In this document: positions 38,891 to 56,919 of the stretch, piece after piece
Position numbering within the stretch: position 1 is the first letter of the stretch
How the letters are laid out: each line of letters begins with the position of its first letter
Assembly (NCBI GenBank): GCA_013397455.1
Contig: VYZB01000015.1
Coordinates: 417,749-481,748, forward strand
DNA length: 64,000 nucleotides
From: Crotophaga sulcirostris
Taxonomy: Eukaryota; Chordata; Aves; Cuculiformes; Crotophagidae
Reading direction: 5' to 3'
The notes under the pieces: generated by a model
What the model was told of the DNA's origin: nothing
The model's database searches: none
What the model saw: only the letters and a program-made list of their open reading frames with translations
Translations under genes and position numbers: made by a program

Positions 38891-39432
38891 GCCCATCCCT
38901 TCATTGCTTCCAAGATTAGAGAGGATCAAATGTGGTCAGAGTGCTTCGGCCATAGGCATTACACCTCTAGCCAGAATAATCCCATGTAACTCCAATATCA
39001 AAGGCAAATCAGTGCAGTGAAATGTATGCTTTCAGTGTAATTGTAAAAAAGGTAAAAGTGGTGGCAAGAGGAAGAAGACAGTAGAACCTGCAGTCTGTGA
39101 GACCGTAGCGTGCTGAGAACATGTCAAATCTTCACTAAAAAGCACCTCCATGGATTTCTTAGATAATATTAAACTCTGAACAATATTTTCCTTGAGAGAT
39201 ATAGAAGGTGGAACAAAAAGATACTCTCCATTTCCTTGCTAAGAAAGTTGCCAAATAATACATTTGACAAAACACACCACCAAGGACATTCTAAAGGTAC
39301 CAGGCCAAACTTCAAGCTGCACTGCTCAACAGAGAACTAATTTTCTTACCCAGAGCATTGCCTTGTGAGTCAACAAAACTGTACTCACTAATTTACATGA
39401 CAGTTTCTCAGAACTTACTTCAACACTCGCTT

Positions 39433-39632
39433 CCCTAGATGAGGGGTGTCAAACTCCCGTCTCCCGCTGTTCTCCTGCCCCTGCAGTGTAACGCGCGTCA
39501 CACGCTGCACATGTGCCCAGCGCTGGCAGGAGCGTAAGGAAAGGTGTAGAAACAAGGTGCTAGGCCGGATAAAACAAGGTGGAGGGCTGGATTCAGCCTG
39601 CAGGCCGTGAGTTTGACACCCCTGCCCTAGAT
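39433..39632. mobile_element. hAT-type miniature DNA transposon (184 bp) with perfect 8-bp target duplication
   Basis: The element proper is 39441-39624. Its ends are inverted repeats: GAGGGGTGTCAAACTC on the left and GAGTTTGACACCCCTG on the right, the terminal-repeat style of Charlie-like hAT elements. Both sides carry CCCTAGAT (39433-39440 and 39625-39632), an exact 8-bp target-site duplication as hAT transposases make. The interior is GC-rich with intact CpGs (AACGCGCGTCACACGCTG), which suggests limited decay. It is too short to encode a transposase, so it would have been mobilised by another element. Confidence 0.88.
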
Positions 39633-40222
39633 ATAACTGAAAAGTAACGAGGTCAAAGCTGACATGATTTAGAACTCAAACCTCAGAACTAAATCCAGTT
39701 AACACAATGGGATACTGATGTGAACTGCAATAAGTTTGTTAACCTGTGTAAGATTTCTAAAGGCATTAACTTAATGTGTATAATTCTCACCTGAAAGGTT
39801 AAATATATGCAGAATCATGTATACCAGTTTAACAAAGGTTTGAATAAATAATCAAAATGACCCTTGTTTTTAATGTCTAGCCTGACGAACAGTATAGCAA
39901 CAAAAACCCATTTCACTATGTACTAAGAATATTCTTTTAATTCAGCTTTTAAAAGACTATTCTGGTTCACACACTAGACACAAGAAGATATTTTTTTCTT
40001 TATGATAGCATAATGATGCAATTCAGTAATCAAGGATGGTTACATACAGCATTTTATGCGTCCTTCCCCCTTTCAGTTTAGCCATCTTTCATGCAGTGCT
40101 CTAAAAAAAAAATTGAATTATTTCCTGCACTGTTCAACTTCTCTTCAAGTATCCTCTTGAAAGCATTTTTAGAAACAAGTATAAACTGGATTTCATGGAT
40201 GCCTTATATAGGAAGTATGGAA

Positions 40223-40264
40223 CAGAATCATAGAATGGTTTGGGTTGGAAGGTTCTTTAAAGGG
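40223..40264 (-). mobile_element. CR1 LINE tail fragment, minus orientation
   Basis: CAGAATCATAGAATGGTTTG and GGTTGGAAGGTTCTTTAAAG form the reverse complement of the CR1 3' terminus. Only about 40 bp remain before the sequence turns into a plus-strand CR1. Confidence 0.85.
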
Positions 40265-40279
40265 AAGCAATTCTTCCCC

Positions 40280-40612
40280 TTTATTTGGCACTTGTGAGAC
40301 TGCTGCTGGAGCACCGTCCTGTTCAGGGCTCCCCAGAGGAAGAAAGAGTGGACAAGGGCAATCAACATGGTTGAGGTGTTGGAAACAACACACAAGGACA
40401 GGTTTAGAGCATTATGCGTTTGTTGTCTGAAGAAGACAAGACTAAGGGAAGAGCTCGCTGCTGTCTGCAGCTACCTAATGGGAGGTCACAGAGAGACAGA
40501 GCCAGGCTCTTCTCAGAAGTGAACAGTGACAAGACTAGTATCTATGGACACAAACAGGAGGTGGGACCCATGATCGTTCTGGGGTCCTTTCTAACACTAA
40601 TTATTCTCTGAT
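40280..40612 (+). mobile_element. CR1 LINE 3' fragment, plus orientation
   Basis: This is the degraded end of ORF2 (GGCTCCCCAGAGGAAGAAAG, GTCTGAAGAAGACAAGACTA) and 3' UTR, finishing GGTCCTTTCTAACACTAATT and TCTCTGATTCTAT. It is more decayed than the copies at 7587 and 54411. It lies back to back with the minus-strand tail just to its left. Confidence 0.8.
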
Positions 40613-41625
40613 TCTATATACAAAGAAAGAGAGAAGATCTTCTTAGACTGTTAAATTCTGGCATATTTAATCTGTTGAACAGCTGTCAACAACTTCATAA
40701 ACTTTGCTTACAAGTGTGTCTGAAATCACTTTTAGCCTTAATAGTTACAGAAGGAATTCAACTTTTTTTTTATTTCAACCAAAGAAATCACAAGCATAAG
40801 TCAGGAACCCTTATGATGACAAAAGAGGAGATGAACTCTGACGTCTGCTTGGTTAAGATCCAGTATCTTTATACTCAGCAGGAAAAAAAATTCACCAAGA
40901 ATTTAAATACACTTTGCAGTTTTTTTAACCTAAGACTGCTTTGATGACAAAACATGCATTCCTGAAATAAATAAATCAAAATTAAACTATTAGTTCTTTC
41001 TGATCATCAATCAATCTATCACTGCAGGTTCCACTTAAAAGGACTAAAGTTTCTTTTTGTCTTGGTAAGAGTAATACCAGTATACTAGTATTTCTCTTGC
41101 AATCATAGCAAAGAAACAAGCTATTACTTCCCTGTAAAATATCTCATCCATGAAATAGCAGCTGTCCAAAGGGGAAAGGGAAACGTTCAAAAGTTCCCTG
41201 CCTGTTAATCTGTGCCCTAAAAGTACATGATAATTAGTTAGAAATAAAGACCCAGTATTGCACTGGTCATCTGCTTTTTCAGATGTCAGCTCTACAATCT
41301 GTAGTCAAGCGCATCTCAAAATGGAAAAGTATTATTATTCATGACATGCATGCATGGGAGTCATTACAAAAAGCACAGAATCCCACCCAGGGGTTTGCTC
41401 ATGCAGAATGCTGGTCGAATCTCTTTCTGACATTGCTCACTGTGCAAAACAGGAGAAATAATCAGTGCAGCAATGTAAATCAACTTTTCTAGTATACCAA
41501 TAGAGTCGTATTATTTCCTCACTTTTAATCCTACGCTGCTACTCAACGAAGTCTCTAAATATTAGTTTCCAAACATGGCAAAACATAAAATATTAGCTTC
41601 CAAATAATAACACAAGCTCATTTTA

Positions 41626-48073
<6,448 letters not shown>

Positions 48074-48157
48074 TTTCTGTTGTTCATGTTGTTATAATTA
48101 TTTGATAGAGATGGAGAGATCTTTGGTAAAGTTGAAAAATTGGATGCACCTGGGGAC
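48074..48157 (-). CDS. USP15: USP15 cassette exon (28 codons) in the linker before the catalytic domain
   Basis: After completing a Lys codon the exon reads SPGASNFSTLPKISPSLSNN then YNNMNNR. This corresponds to the exon that separates the long (981) and short (952) USP15 isoforms in mammals. It is 84 nt, divisible by three, and its end phases let the flanking exons join in frame without it. The mammalian exon encodes 29 residues as I recall; this one lacks one Ser of SPSSLS. Acceptor TTTTTAAAG, donor GTAAGCAA. The acceptor pyrimidine tract is weak, consistent with optional use. Confidence 0.95.
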
Positions 48158-50274
48158 CTTTAAAAATATAAAAATGTAAATTAGAAAAAAATGCTGATAC
48201 ATTAAAAACTATGAAAGAAAGCTAACAAATGAACAATGCATATAAACAAGCACAGAAAATAAATCTTACTTCAACCCTTCATATCATGGTGAAGAAACAG
48301 AGCTATTAAAAACAAAAAGTAAACAAACAAGTAAACAAATCGCAGGCCACTGGGCTAAAAAACTGTTTTCAGTTTATAGTATGACTACAGGTATTTTGAT
48401 GTTCTAAAACCTAGAATGTAAAGTTTCTAACATGGAAGTCTCACGAATTTTTTATTTAACCATAAATGGATGTTGAGATGAAATACAAAAACAATTCAGA
48501 TACATACTTCATGGTTAGTTTAATAGCAGTATGTAATAATTTTAAATTAAAACTGTTTTATTAATATTGTTAAAAAATCCAGGATATTGTGTAAAATACT
48601 AAAGAGTATTTAAACCCCCTTTTTTTCCAAAAGTAATACCATTGTCACCCATCCATATTAAGATTTTTAAAATATAACAATAGCCATCATTTTAATTAGA
48701 AAGACCCTCTGAATGTAACAATTAAATACAATATACAACTATCTTGCAGTGTATTTTTCTTTTTCTGATCAAACCTTGCAGATAGCTGGAAAAGGCTCTG
48801 TATACTCAAAGGAATTTAGGCGCCTTCATGTTTTGTTGGGAGCTATGCAACTGTAACCAGTTTGCAAAAAGCTCCAGCTCTCCTTGGAAAGCTTTGAAAT
48901 ACATATCACAATATTAAGAGAGGAAATTCCACATGCTCAGGATTTTTAAAGCACTTTTAGAGAACTAAAGTCTGTGAGGAGATAAACATTTTTACACGGG
49001 GAATTTTCCCAAGTATATTTTCACATTTGTTTTCAACTTTTTATTAATAAACCTTTTCCAAAAGAAAAAAATATATCACCATGTCAAGAAAATGTTATTT
49101 TTAAAACATTCTGATCAACATTCATAAAGCTTTCCTGTAGATTTCCTTTATCAATCTAAATCTTCTTTAAACATTATCGTCGAAATAGTAAAATACACAA
49201 GATGTAAAACTGAAGTCAGTTTAACCCTACTTAAACTCAAGACAAATGTTAAATTATGCACATCGTACATGAAATTATTTTAGAAGAAGCTATCTGAACT
49301 GAGTAATTTTGAACTGAAATTGAACTTCTTGAATAAATTTTGAAGGTTTTATAGAATTTAAACCAAATTCAAATGCAATACAGTTTTAAATTTAGAAAAC
49401 TCAACTGTTGTCTAAAAAATTAAAACAAATCAGAATAAGCTACATAAATAAAGATCTGGTTTCCAACGAAAACTATAAATATGTTAATTTGTTTCTCAGA
49501 GAAGGTGACATTCAACAGTTTTACTTTCATAGCATTTGCTATCAAATACAAAATAACATACAAAACAGTAAGAGATTCCTACTGCTCTGAGGTGTGCAGC
49601 CTTTCTGTTTGCTTAGAGCTGCTCACATTGCTAAATCCTGCATACAGAGAACAGCATTCACAGCTCTTTCAGTGTCTAATACTTTTCAGTACTTGTAGGA
49701 AAACTTCATAACATTGGCAGAAATCCCCCCATCACATAAACCAAAAAGATGAGATAAAACCGAGGATAATAAAAAATGGCAAAAAGGCAGTAAGGAAGTG
49801 CTAATGCTGAACGTATTGCCCTACTTCAGTTCTGCCTTTAAAATTCTACAAAAAGAATGATCAGAAATACCTACTCTTAAAACAACCGCAATGACTTGGG
49901 AATCTCCTAAGACAAAACGAGTAATCAAAAGTGCAACAAAAACTCAATTATGTTTCAAATGCAAGGTTCTAAGACAAAGTCTACGTCCTTTCAGTAGTAC
50001 ACTAACCTCAGCATGTATTAGTGTTACAGCGGTGTTAAAACACCACAAAAGATGTCCAAAGACAACAGTAATCACTAAATGCCCTTATTTCTCCAATGTA
50101 GGAGAGTAAACCAAACTCAACACAGCTGGAAAACTAGCAGAACTATGTACCAGATAACTTTGAAAGGTGACTTTTTCTTAACTAACAAACACAACCCACA
50201 AAATTATTAGCATTCTAACAGTCACTCAAAAGACAGATTAAAAAAACAAGCTTTATCGTAGTGATACATAAGAC

Positions 50275-52005
50275 TATTGGGCCTGATGGCATGCAGTAGC
50301 TGCTGAGGGAGCTGACTGATGCTACCACAAAGGCTCTCTTGTTTATTTTTGAAAGGTCCTGGCTATTAGGAGAGGTTCCTGAAGACTGAATAGAGCAAAC
50401 AGCACTCACTTCTTCATCAGGGAAAGACAGAAGATCCAGGGAAATAAAGAGTAGTCTCCCTCATCTCAAACCTGTAGAAGGTGATGGAGCAACTAATCCT
50501 GAAAACTACTTTCAGACACATGAAGGACAAGAAGGCAATGAGGACTAGTCAGTACGGATTTACGAAATGTAAACATTGCTTAACCAGCCTGATAGCCTTC
50601 TATGACGAGATTACAAGCTTGGCAGATGAGGGAGGAGCAATGGATGTTGTTCATCTGAAACTCAGTAAAGCTTTTGACACCGTCTCCTGTAACATCCTCA
50701 TAGACAAGCAGATGAAGCATGGGATTTGAAAGTGTAAAGTGAAATGGATTGAAACCAGCTGAATTATAGAGGTTGGGAAAGACCTCTAACATCATTGAGT
50801 CCAACCATCAGTCCACCACCACCATGCCTACTAGATCATGTCCTGATGTGGTAGGTCTACACGCTTTTTGAACACCTCCAGGGATGGAGACTCCACTACT
50901 TCCCTGGGCAGCCAGTTCCAACACCTGACCACTCTTTTGGCCATTTCCTCTCATCCTATCAATGAATGGTTGGGCCCAGATAACTTCTACCAATGGAAGC
51001 CAGTCACTAGAGGTGTACTCCAGGGGTCAATACTAGGTCATATACTCAAGCATCTTTATTAAAGACCAGAATATTAGGACAGAGTGCACCCTCAGCAAGA
51101 TTAGAGATGACACAAAATTAGGAAGAGGGGCTGATACACCAGGTGGATGTGCTGCCATTCAGAAGGACCTCAGCAGGTCAGAGAAATGGGCAGACAGGAA
51201 CTTCATCAAGCTCAGTCACAGGAAACACAAAGGCCTAAGCTGGGAAGGAATAACCCCAGGCCAATGGGGAATAATTCCACTGGGGAAGGGGAGATGGTTG
51301 GCAACCAGACAGAAAGCAGTCTGGCTGAGAAGCACCTGCGGTCCTGGTGGACAAAAAGCTGAATATGAGCCAGCAGTGTGACCTCGGGCCAACAACCTTG
51401 TGCACTGCAAAGCACGGCCAGTAGGTCAAGGGAGGTGATTCTTCACCTCCACTTAGCACTGGCAAGACACCCTGGAGTGCTGGGTTCCATTCTGGACTCC
51501 CCAGTGCCAGACAAACAGGGACATACTGGAGCAAGTCCAGTGAGATGCCACAAAGATGATCAAGCGATTGCAGCATGAGATTTACATGGAGAGGCTGAGA
51601 AAGCTGGGACTGTTCAGCCTGGAGAAGAGAAGGTTCCAGAGCGATCTTACCAATGTGTATAAATACTCAGTGGGAGGGAATGAAGAAAGTGTAGCAAGAC
51701 CCTTCTCAGTGGTGCCCACTGAAAGGGCAAAATGCCATGGGTATAACTTGAAATACATTAAATTCCATCTGATTATAAGATGATGCTCACAAAAAAGTGA
51801 TATGTCACCTTTTTTACAGTGAGGATGGTCCAATACTCGAACAGGCTGACTGGAGTTGTTGCACAGTCCCCATCCCAGAAGATATTAAAAATGTGCCTGA
51901 ACATGGCCTTGGGCAACCTCCTCCAGCTGCTCCTGCTTTCAGCAGGGGGACTGGAAGAGACTATCTTGAGAGGTCCTTCCATCCTCAAAGACTCTTGTCT
52001 ATTAA
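50275..52005 (+). mobile_element. CR1 LINE, longest copy in the window, interrupted by another CR1
   Basis: The copy is recognisable from the reverse-transcriptase region of ORF2 to the 3' UTR. The frame at 50481-50729 has MDVVHLKLSKAFDTVS, the RT finger/palm motif around the first catalytic Asp. After a ~200-bp interruption the frame reads VTRGVLQGSILG (normally GVPQGS in RT). Later come the GGTCCTGGTGGACAAAAAGC and CATACTGGAGCAAGTCCAG segments of the ORF2 end. Many stops and shifts make it inactive. The 5' end of the full element is missing. Confidence 0.88.
50758..50962 (-). mobile_element. CR1 LINE fragment nested in the plus-strand CR1
   Basis: The start TTATAGAGGTTGGGAAAGAC and CATTGAGTCCAACCATCAG are a reverse-complement CR1 3' end; CACCTCCAGGGATGGAGACT and CTGGGCAGCCAGTTCCAACA follow. 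It separates the two RT motif blocks of the surrounding plus-strand CR1, so it inserted later. Confidence 0.85.
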
Positions 52006-54410
52006 GGTGCTGTTATAATCAGGCTAATGTACAATTTATTATTTTAAAGCAAGTTTTCAAATATTTAACCTTCAGTTCAGACTATTCTCTTCTTACAAAA
52101 ACCAACAAATTCAGTTAACCATACTTCTTTGTGGGGTGTGCATGAAAGGTTAATATTTCAACATTCAGCAACCAAAAAAGATTTTTATGTCCAGGGTATG
52201 CATTTGTTAAGTTTCTCAACTCTGCATTAACTGATATTAATGAACATGTTTGTTAAACTAACCTGAAAATGTCTGCTGTTCATTACCAATGTTTGATGTT
52301 TACCCACAGGGGCTCAGACACATGGTTACCACAGTCTAACAACTCATTATCAACCAGCGAACGGCAGTCCAGCTATTGACTGGCAGACAAGCTCTGACAA
52401 CTCCTTGCTTTTTACAATATAAGGCAACACAGTAGCCCCCAGTTAGCTCTATTCTCCACAATTATCTGTGTTACAGCAAAGTCAGTAGAAAAGCACACCT
52501 GTCTGCACATCAAGTGCTTCAGGGAAAGAAAACCTGTTTTTCAAATCTCTTGGTTAAAGATGATACTTTTCAGTAGGCAAACAGTTTTTCTTTTGAAGAC
52601 TCATGGATATTTTTTTCCTAGAAAACTCAGATACACAAGCATTAAATTATTTCAAAAAGGACAGCTAAGCATCTTTTATTCAATTTTTTTTCTTTTAAAA
52701 ACATTGAGATCCATCTCAGAAACAGAAAAGAATCAAGTAAGAGTCTCTAGTGTTTTTCCAAGAAGAAAAAAGGCATACAGTTCTGAATCAGGAAAAACAT
52801 TATGAAAAATTTACCACATGACAAATATTGTAAGAAAACATTCATTATTACAAGGAGTAAAACCTAGAAATGCGTACAATCTCAAATTGTTGTATGGTCA
52901 AAAAAGAAAAAGTATTCTCTTTTACATGCAAAAGGTGTTAAAGTTAATAGCAGATCACCTATAAATTATGTAAAGTAGCTATCCAATTAGGATTATTTAT
53001 TTCAGTGAAGTCTAATAAAATGGATCAGAATTAAATCTGTTACTTCTATTATATACAGATATACATTGATAGATTAACAACAAATTCTTAGTTTTGTACC
53101 ACACAAGAAGCATTTTTGAAGAATATGATGGATCACTATATTTAACACTTGTTTATTAAGTTTTCTAAGAAAACAGCAAACAATACTTTTTTAAACTTAG
53201 AAAGAAGTAAGTTTCTAGTTAACAGCTTCTTCTAACTTGCTTTTATATTTGCACATAAACAGGTAACAACTTCTTAATAGAAAACTACTAGAAACCTTGT
53301 CCATGCTATTCATTTGGTAATTTGTGGAACTTCAAAACTTAAGCTCCTTCCTTCTCCTTGTCTCAAATTTTACAATCACAGACTGGATGAAAGGTTTTGA
53401 TTGTGCTACAGTTTTTCCTGAACACAAGTAATTTGCTTTTGTAGTAAAGTTGCTTAAGTTACTTGAACGACAACCTTAGATTTTTTTTAATCTTAGTTTA
53501 AAACATCTTCTCAATGACAATAAACCATTCAAACAGGGTTGGATGGTTGGTTGTTCTTCTGCCTGTGGAATAATCTCCTGCTAAAGGATGTAGATACAAA
53601 AAAAAAAGTTGTCTGCACACAAATCACAATTCAAGAAGTGGGATCAGCAGCCACTAAGCTACCAAAGCAATTCATCTATGTCTGGATGAGTTTGTCACAT
53701 GTATGACACCGAGGAGAGAGACAGTTATTCACAGAAAAGTTGGCATAGCAAAATTTTCTGCAGAACAGCCCATTAATGCTGAGTAATATCTATTTTGGGA
53801 GCAGATGACAGTAAAGACATTCCAAGAGGAGTCACTATGAGCTCCCGAGAAAAACTTTCACAGAAGCCAACCTTCCTGAACAACTAACATCCCAGCAGTT
53901 CAAACAAACAGAAACTTTCAGAGACCAAAAAATCCAGCTGTTCCTAAGTCTGACTGACCTTGTGCACATTTTAAGAATGTACACCACATTTAGATACTTA
54001 CAGACAAAAACACCACTCAACTTTCCGAGCAGCATTAAAATCCGAGACAATAGCAGATAACATTAAACTTTAGAGGTGTTGCAATTACTTCCAAAATTAA
54101 ATCAATTCACAAGTCAGAAAAACAATACTGTTGTGGTTTGAGTTAAATTAAAGTCAGTTTTCTGACTCTAACTCAGTCTCGCCTAAGTAACTTCATGTTC
54201 TGAAAGCTAACTGCATGTTTTCGAGACAGTTCCTCTCTAGAAGTGATAACACAGGACACTGGTATACAGAAAGGTCAACACTTATATTTATTCCTATCAT
54301 AATCACGGTCATCCTCAAGCTGGCAAAAAAAGGTTGCAGCAGCAGGGAGGGGCAGACAGGACAGGTGACCTCAAACTGACCAACAAAGTATTCCATCCCA
54401 TATATGTTAT

Positions 54411-54970
54411 CCTTGGGAGGGGATTCTTCCCCTCCACTTAGCACTGGCAAGACACCCTGGAGTGCTGGGTTCCATTCTGGGCTCCCCAGTGTCAGAGAAA
54501 CAGGGACATACTGGAGCAAGTCCAGTGAGATGCCACAAAGATGATCAAGCGATTGCAGCATGAGACCTACATGGAGAGGCTGAGAGAGCTGGGACTGTTC
54601 AGCCTGGAGAAGAGAAGGCTCCAGAGCGATCTTACCAATATGTATAAATATCCTGGGAGGGGAGAGTAAAGAAAACTGAGACGAACTCTTCTCAGTGGTG
54701 CCCACTTGAAAGGGGAAGAGGCAATGAACACAAACTTACACAAGGGCCATTCCATTTGAATATAAGATATTTTATTTTACAGTGAGGGTTATCAAACACT
54801 GAAAGAATTTTTCCAGGGAGGCTGAGGAGCCTCCGTCCTTGGAGATACTCAAAACCTGACTGGCCACAGTCCCAAGCAACTTGCTCTAGGTGGCTCTTCT
54901 TTGAGCAGGGGACTGGACCAGACAATCTCCAGAAATGCCTTCCAACCTCAATTACTCCTTGATCCTGTGA
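54411..54970 (+). mobile_element. CR1 LINE 3' fragment, sister of the copy at 51430
   Basis: The copy begins near CCTTGGGAGGGGATTCTTCC, contains CATACTGGAGCAAGTCCAGT and GGAGAGGCTGAGAGAGCTGG, and ends CCTTCCAACCTCAATTACTC. It is about 95% identical by eye to 51430-51660 over ~230 bp and then diverges. It is 5'-truncated and inactive. Confidence 0.9.
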
Positions 54971-56857
54971 AAACCTTAGCTCATTTTCTGAAATGCTCCA
55001 GGTCTTTTGAAGCATTATAAGCCTTTCATAATTTCCTTTATAAATACACTGTTTTATTCCTTGGCTTCAGAATTCACAATTTGTACTCTTCTAAAACAAG
55101 TGCTACAAAGAGGTAGTCTCAGTCATGATCAATGACAACTCTAGGAACTTCTCTGGATGTATACTATTTGTGATGATAAACTAATACTCTAATGCATCTC
55201 ATACAGAAGACTCAAAAGCAAGTGTTTAATATTTCTACCCCTTTAAAAATTTATTAGATTTTTCATAAAGTTTTAAACAGATGTAAAAACCTGTCCCCAT
55301 TACTGCTTGTTGATAGTTGCTGTTTGAATCCACTAAATTTTGCATGCCTTCCACTGTTACAACACATATGAATTCCAAATTTCAGTCAATCCTTCTGATA
55401 GCTGCCAAACCTCAAAAACATCCCCTAGCTTCACAGTAATACGATTCATTCTCATTTACTGGTTTACTTATAGACTCCTCTGACGCCAGTATTCTGAATT
55501 ATCATTTCATTTGTTCGCAGATCAAACGTTTTCAAGAAGATATTCTTTAATTTATATACTGCTCCTGAATGCTTTCCATAAAGAGGAATGTAAATGTGGC
55601 AGAATAAGAGTGGGTACCATGACTGATAGTATCTTACTATCAACGCTTCCAAAAGAATCTGTGACACTGAGTTACCTAAATTCTTTTAACCTTCAAAATC
55701 TACACTTATAATTTGACTCAGAATTTACATTTCTACTAGATGCTTTTCAAGGTCAGAGATTAAGCTTCAAGTATTTTGCATCCTATTCTTTCTGCTGCTC
55801 TACATTCTCAATTTTTTGTGTCACAACATCTTGCTAAGCAAGATTGTACTGTTCATACTAAGCTTAAATTGAACTCAGACTTCATTAAGCAACTTAACAG
55901 AAGCTAGTGCTCCTAATAAAACTGCTCAAGATAAAGCCCCAAAGATAAAGAATCTCTGTCCTTCAAATTATAAGCAATGATATTATAAAGATGTTCTAAA
56001 AAAACAGCGAACCTCAATTACATGAAAGCAGAATATCAAAAGGACTCAAAGAAACCTAAAAGAGCTTTTTATGAAAGACACACTCAAGTACCAGCCAACA
56101 AAAGGAAAACATACAGTTAACTATTCATAAGGTTGAGATTGTGTTAGTTTACTACTAACTAGTTTCAACTGTTCTTCAAAATCAAGAGAACATGATTTAG
56201 ATTCTGAAAACACTATTTAAAAAATTTTATGCATCTGAATGAAAAAAAAAGCACTCAGGTTTATCTACTTACTTGCCATTATCAAGATGCTGTTGATAAT
56301 GGCAGCAGGAAGAACAGAAAAGAAAAAAAGAACATGGTACTCTTAATTGATGACAGATCAACAAAGAACAAAAGCAACACACTGGTAATGTAGAATGCAA
56401 TTTAAATAATGTTTATGTGTAAATATTGTTCTCTGGAGATAAAAGGACAGGCTATCCATGAAAACACTTACATATAAGAAAAATCCTGATAAAATATATG
56501 TATCTACGTTCACCTAAAATGCTATGCTTCAAAACAGAAATCTAAATAAAATAAGCTTAATTTTTACAGGTTTCAACTATGGATTTTTTTTTCTACTTTT
56601 AAGCAGGATAATGTATAACACTGGCAGAAATCAACAAAATTAAGCAAAGTATATGCAGGAATTCACCATTATTATGTCACGTTCTACAATGTACAGCACT
56701 TATACCAAATACTATACTTGTTCTATTTTCACCTAAAACATCTGAAGGCTGATTTTCAAAATAAAACACCACTTTTAAAAACAGCGTTTCTTTAAAGCAA
56801 AATAACGTGAAAATATCTAAACTACAGTGAATAACATGACTTAAATTGACAACTTAC

Positions 56858-56919
56858 TTAGGAGTTGAAGGACCTCTCGGCCACGTTCCGTCCTCATTCT
56901 TCTGTTCTATCACCAGTAC
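56858..56919 (-). CDS. USP15: USP15 exon: end of UBL1 and start of linker (62 nt)
   Basis: The exon encodes VLVIEQKNEDGTWPRGPSTP and two bases of the next codon. It ends the first UBL domain. It is too short to stand out as an open frame and was found by continuity with GLYQGQ upstream. The final AA can be completed by G (Lys, cassette included) or T (Asn, cassette skipped). Acceptor TGCTGTGGTAG, an unusually purine-containing tract; donor GTAAGTTG. Confidence 0.95.

Larger units (their letters stand above)
48158..56857. other. USP15 intron (8.7 kb) rich in CR1
   Basis: There is no coding exon. It holds the composite CR1 at 50275-52005 with a nested minus-strand CR1, and a separate CR1 at 54411-54970. 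The rest is AT-rich DNA with no element I recognise. Confidence 0.75.

Noticed and set aside
54193..54705. 170-codon minus-strand frame
   Set aside because: It is antisense to the CR1 at 54411-54970; nearly the same translation occurs antisense to the other CR1 copies.
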